64,000 nt of DNA from Spartobacteria bacterium (GTDB lineage: Bacteria > Verrucomicrobiota > Verrucomicrobiia > Chthoniobacterales > UBA10450): the NCBI GenBank assembly GCA_003134785.1, contig PLCN01000019.1:124001-188000 (forward strand). The letters are read 5' to 3'. Each line of letters opens with the position of its first letter. Within the stretch, counting starts at the first letter, position 1. The notes beneath the pieces were generated by a model that was given only the letters and a program-made list of their open reading frames with translations, ran no database searches and was not told the origin of the DNA. The position numbers were made by a program, and so were the translations under genes. This document shows, piece after piece, positions 61,454 to 64,000 of the stretch.

Positions 61454-62824
61454 ATGGAAGAGAACTACGCTCAGCTATGGCAGAAACTGTCGGCAGCGCT
61501 CAAACCGCAGGTTAGTCCGGACACTTTCAAACGCTGGTTCTCCGCGGTGAATCTCGTCCATGCGACGGACGACGCCTTCACCTTCCGCGTTCCCAACAAC
61601 ATCTACCAATTCTGGATCGAAAGTAATCACATGGCGGCGTTGCAGGCGGCGATCGTGACCGCGTTTGGCGAACCGCGCGCCGTGAAATTTTCTTCGGCGT
61701 CGGATGGTCCCGTCGAACTGGAGGAAGAGGATCTCGCCGAGAAGCCGGGGAAAGAATCCGCGCGAGAAAATTCCCGGGACGCGAAGCAATCCAGCACCGC
61801 GCTCGGGCTGAATCCGCGGAACAGCTTCGAATCGTTCGTCGTCGGCCCGAACAATGAGATCGCGCACGCGGCCAGCCTCGCGGTGGCGCAGTCACCGGCC
61901 CGAACGTATAACCCGCTCTTCATTTATGGCGGCGTCGGATTAGGCAAGACGCATTTGATGCAATCGATCGGGCAATACGTCGGGATGAAAAAGAAAAACG
62001 CGAAGGTGATGTACCTTTCCAGCGAACTTTTCATCAACGAATTCATCGACGCCATCCAGCACAACAATCTGGTCAAGTTTCGCAAACGTTACCGGCAGGC
62101 GGATCTGCTTCTGATCGACGACATCCAATTCCTCGGCGGCAAAGAGCGATCGCAGGAGGAATTTTTCCACACCTTCAATACGCTCTTCGACGGGCATAAA
62201 CAGATTGTCCTCTCGAGCGACCGGCCGCCTTCGGAAATTGCGAATCTCGAGCACCGGCTCGTCTCGCGTTTTGAATGGGGGCTCACGGCGGAGTTGCAGC
62301 CGCCCGACGTGGAAACGCGCATGGCGATCCTGCGCAAGAAAGCGCACACGCTCGACATCAAGCTTCGCGACGAGACTTTCGAGTTTCTGGCCACGCGCAT
62401 TCGCACGAACGTCCGCCGCCTCGAAGGCGCGCTCATGCGCGTCGCGTCGTTCGCTTCCCTCAGCGCCGGCAAAGAGCTGACCAACGAGGTGGTCGAGCAT
62501 CTGTTGAAGGATATTCTTCAGGAAGAGGCGCGGCACGCGATCACGATCGAGCAGATTCAGCGGCGTGTGGCGGAACATTACGATGTGCGTCTCGCCGATA
62601 TGACGAGCAAGCGCCGGCCGGCCAACATCGCGTTCCCGCGGCAAATCGCGATGTATCTGGCGCGCGAATTGACCAAGGCGTCGCTCAACGAAATCGGCGA
62701 CGCTTTCGGCGGACGCGATCACGGCACCGTGCTCCACGCGTGCAAACTCGTGAAGCGCCGCATGCAGGAGCAGGACAACCTTCGGCAAACGATCTCATTC
62801 ATCGACAGCGCGCTGAAGCGTTGA
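61454..62824 (+). CDS. dnaA: Chromosomal replication initiator protein DnaA
   Basis: 456 residues. Domain I opens WQKLSAALKPQVSPDTFKRW. A Glu/Lys/Ser-rich linker lies at about 88-115. The AAA+ domain holds Walker A GGVGLGKTH at 159-167 and Walker B LLLIDDIQFLGG. Domain IV ends with the box-binding helix-turn-helix: ELTKASLNEIGDAFGGRDHGTVLHA. It melts the origin and loads the helicase. dnaN follows on the same strand after 83 bases, as at most bacterial origins. Confidence 0.98.
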   Translation: MEENYAQLWQKLSAALKPQVSPDTFKRWFSAVNLVHATDDAFTFRVPNNIYQFWIESNHMAALQAAIVTAFGEPRAVKFSSASDGPVELEEEDLAEKPGKESARENSRDAKQSSTALGLNPRNSFESFVVGPNNEIAHAASLAVAQSPARTYNPLFIYGGVGLGKTHLMQSIGQYVGMKKKNAKVMYLSSELFINEFIDAIQHNNLVKFRKRYRQADLLLIDDIQFLGGKERSQEEFFHTFNTLFDGHKQIVLSSDRPPSEIANLEHRLVSRFEWGLTAELQPPDVETRMAILRKKAHTLDIKLRDETFEFLATRIRTNVRRLEGALMRVASFASLSAGKELTNEVVEHLLKDILQEEARHAITIEQIQRRVAEHYDVRLADMTSKRRPANIAFPRQIAMYLARELTKASLNEIGDAFGGRDHGTVLHACKLVKRRMQEQDNLRQTISFIDSALKR

Positions 62825-62907
62825 TGATGAATTTCGGCGACGCAGGAAACGAGATTGCGGTTGCCGAATAAAATCGTAAGCCTTACATCTTAGCTTTCCG
62901 TACCCGC

Positions 62908-64000
62908 ATGAAATTCAGCGTCACGAAAGAAAAATTACTCGAAGGTTTAGCGCAGGTGCAGAACGTCGTCAGCACGCGCACGACACTTCCGATTCTTTCC
63001 AACGTTCTATTGCAGGCCAAGGGAAACGAGGTTCATCTAACCACGACCGATCTCGATGTCGGCGTCCGCGGAAGTTTCGAAGCAAGCGTCGAGAAAGAAG
63101 GCGCGACCACGCTGCCGGCGCGACGGCTCTTCACCATTATCCGCGAGCTGCCCTCGAGCGAAGTTCAAGTCGAAGTCGACGGGAAAAACGCCGCGTCGAT
63201 TCGAAGCGGCCAGAGCTTTTTCAAAATCCTCGGTCTGCCCGAAGAAGAGTTTCCGCCCCTGCCGAAGTTCGACAGCGCGAAAGTGATCACGATTCGGCAA
63301 AAGGATTTGCGCGACGGATTGCGGAAAACTTCCTACGCGATTTCGACGGACGAAACGCGCTACGTTTTGAACGGCCTGCTTTTCAGCCTGAAGGAAAACA
63401 AGCTCACGCTCGTGGCCACGGACGGGCGGCGTCTGGCGATGGTGGACATCGAGCTGGAATTTCCGCGCAGCCACGAGGCCGATATCATCGTGCCGACGAA
63501 AGCGGTGACGGAATTGCAGCGGCTGCTGACGGACGATGGCGAAGTGAAAGTCAGTGTCGGCAGCGGCCAGATCGCTTTCGATCTGAACAACACGCTGCTG
63601 GTTTCAAAGCTGATCGAAGGGAATTATCCGAATTATAAGCAGGTCATTCCTTCGGAGACGAAGGAGCGCGTCACGCTCGAGCGCGAGACGTTCCTAAATT
63701 CGTTGCGGCGCGTTTCGTTGCTCGCGAGCGACAAATCGAATTCGATCAAGCTGAATTTCACCAAGAACAATATCGACATCACGGCCAACACGCCAGAAGT
63801 CGGCGAAGCGAAAGAGTCGCTCGCGGTCGTTTACAAGGGCCGGGATTTTTCCATTGCATTCAATCCGGAATTTTTCATGGCACCGCTGCGAGCGCTAACT
63901 GAGGACGAAGTCTTTCTCGATTTGATCGATGAGATGAGTCCCGGCGTGCTGAAAATTCAGACGCCGTTTCTCTACGTGCTGATGCCGATGCGCATTAGCT
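62908..64000 (+). CDS. dnaN: DNA polymerase III beta subunit (sliding clamp), end cut by the window
   Basis: 364 codons are present. It begins MKFSVTKEKLLEGLAQVQNV and shows the clamp pattern PILSNVLLQAKGNEVHLTTTDLDVGV, the ATDGRRLAMVDIE segment and the final LMPMRIS. Family members end at about this point (LMPMRL), so the stop is probably the very next codon. The clamp tethers the polymerase and other factors. The dnaA-dnaN order is the usual origin arrangement. Confidence 0.97.
   Translation, partial: MKFSVTKEKLLEGLAQVQNVVSTRTTLPILSNVLLQAKGNEVHLTTTDLDVGVRGSFEASVEKEGATTLPARRLFTIIRELPSSEVQVEVDGKNAASIRSGQSFFKILGLPEEEFPPLPKFDSAKVITIRQKDLRDGLRKTSYAISTDETRYVLNGLLFSLKENKLTLVATDGRRLAMVDIELEFPRSHEADIIVPTKAVTELQRLLTDDGEVKVSVGSGQIAFDLNNTLLVSKLIEGNYPNYKQVIPSETKERVTLERETFLNSLRRVSLLASDKSNSIKLNFTKNNIDITANTPEVGEAKESLAVVYKGRDFSIAFNPEFFMAPLRALTEDEVFLDLIDEMSPGVLKIQTPFLYVLMPMRIS

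Overview
The window reads as chromosomal DNA of a free-living, GC-rich, diderm bacterium, most likely a soil member of the Verrucomicrobia (or a close PVC relative). This is inferred from gene content. BamA, a Skp-like chaperone and two ExbB/ExbD/TonB-type systems show an outer membrane. MqnC shows the futalosine route to menaquinone. A Pup-like modifier of the UBact type sits beside a 20S proteasome, a combination known from Verrucomicrobia, Planctomycetes, Nitrospirae and relatives. The sequence is rich in palindromic dispersed repeats. dnaA and dnaN at the right end place a likely replication origin there. I recognise no tRNA, rRNA, CRISPR array or intact insertion sequence.

Left part (1-13.3 kb): a partial TPR/outer-membrane-barrel gene that runs off the left edge, an ECF-like sigma factor, an MsbA-type ABC exporter whose first codons also occur as a stray copy 1 kb upstream, a LysM protein, and then the tightly overlapping operon ubact-prcB-prcA. 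The ubact gene (5513-5683, 56 codons) is short enough to be missed by routine gene calling. An N-acetylmuramoyl-L-alanine amidase follows, then envelope biogenesis genes on the minus strand (DUF3108-like protein, Skp, BamA) and mqnC.

Middle part (13.3-33.9 kb): D-amino-acid oxidase-like protein, beta/gamma-crystallin protein, GlpX fructose bisphosphatase, S9 peptidase, an outer-membrane protein next to a Cys/Met/His-bearing small protein, a large polytopic membrane protein, an MFS exporter, an AbrB/PIN toxin-antitoxin pair with an 11-bp inverted-repeat operator, a cupin/methyltransferase/GNAT (frameshifted)/GT2/RmlC-like stretch, and the S-adenosylmethionine cycle genes metK-ahcY divergent from an ArsR-methyltransferase regulator. 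Two long cloverleaf-like repeats lie 4 kb apart here.

Accessory cluster (34-41 kb): three paralogous membrane-anchored TolB-like/TPR genes, one collapsed by an internal deletion, surround a 106-residue peptide gene and a protein with the lyase-kinase layout of class III lanthipeptide synthetases but no cyclase domain. This is the best candidate for an undescribed system. A decayed ABC permease fragment lies beside it.

Right part (41-64 kb): FAH-family hydrolase, exbB-exbD-tonB-exbD, rdgB, leuS (with a palindromic repeat inserted in frame at its editing domain), mscL with a zinc-ribbon tail, a PdeM-like phosphoesterase, a 3D-domain lipoprotein, galE, hisS, aspS, a sodium:solute symporter, an OGG1-type glycosylase whose start lies in a 159-bp tandem duplication, a second TolA/ExbB/ExbD set with def, and finally dnaA and the nearly complete dnaN.
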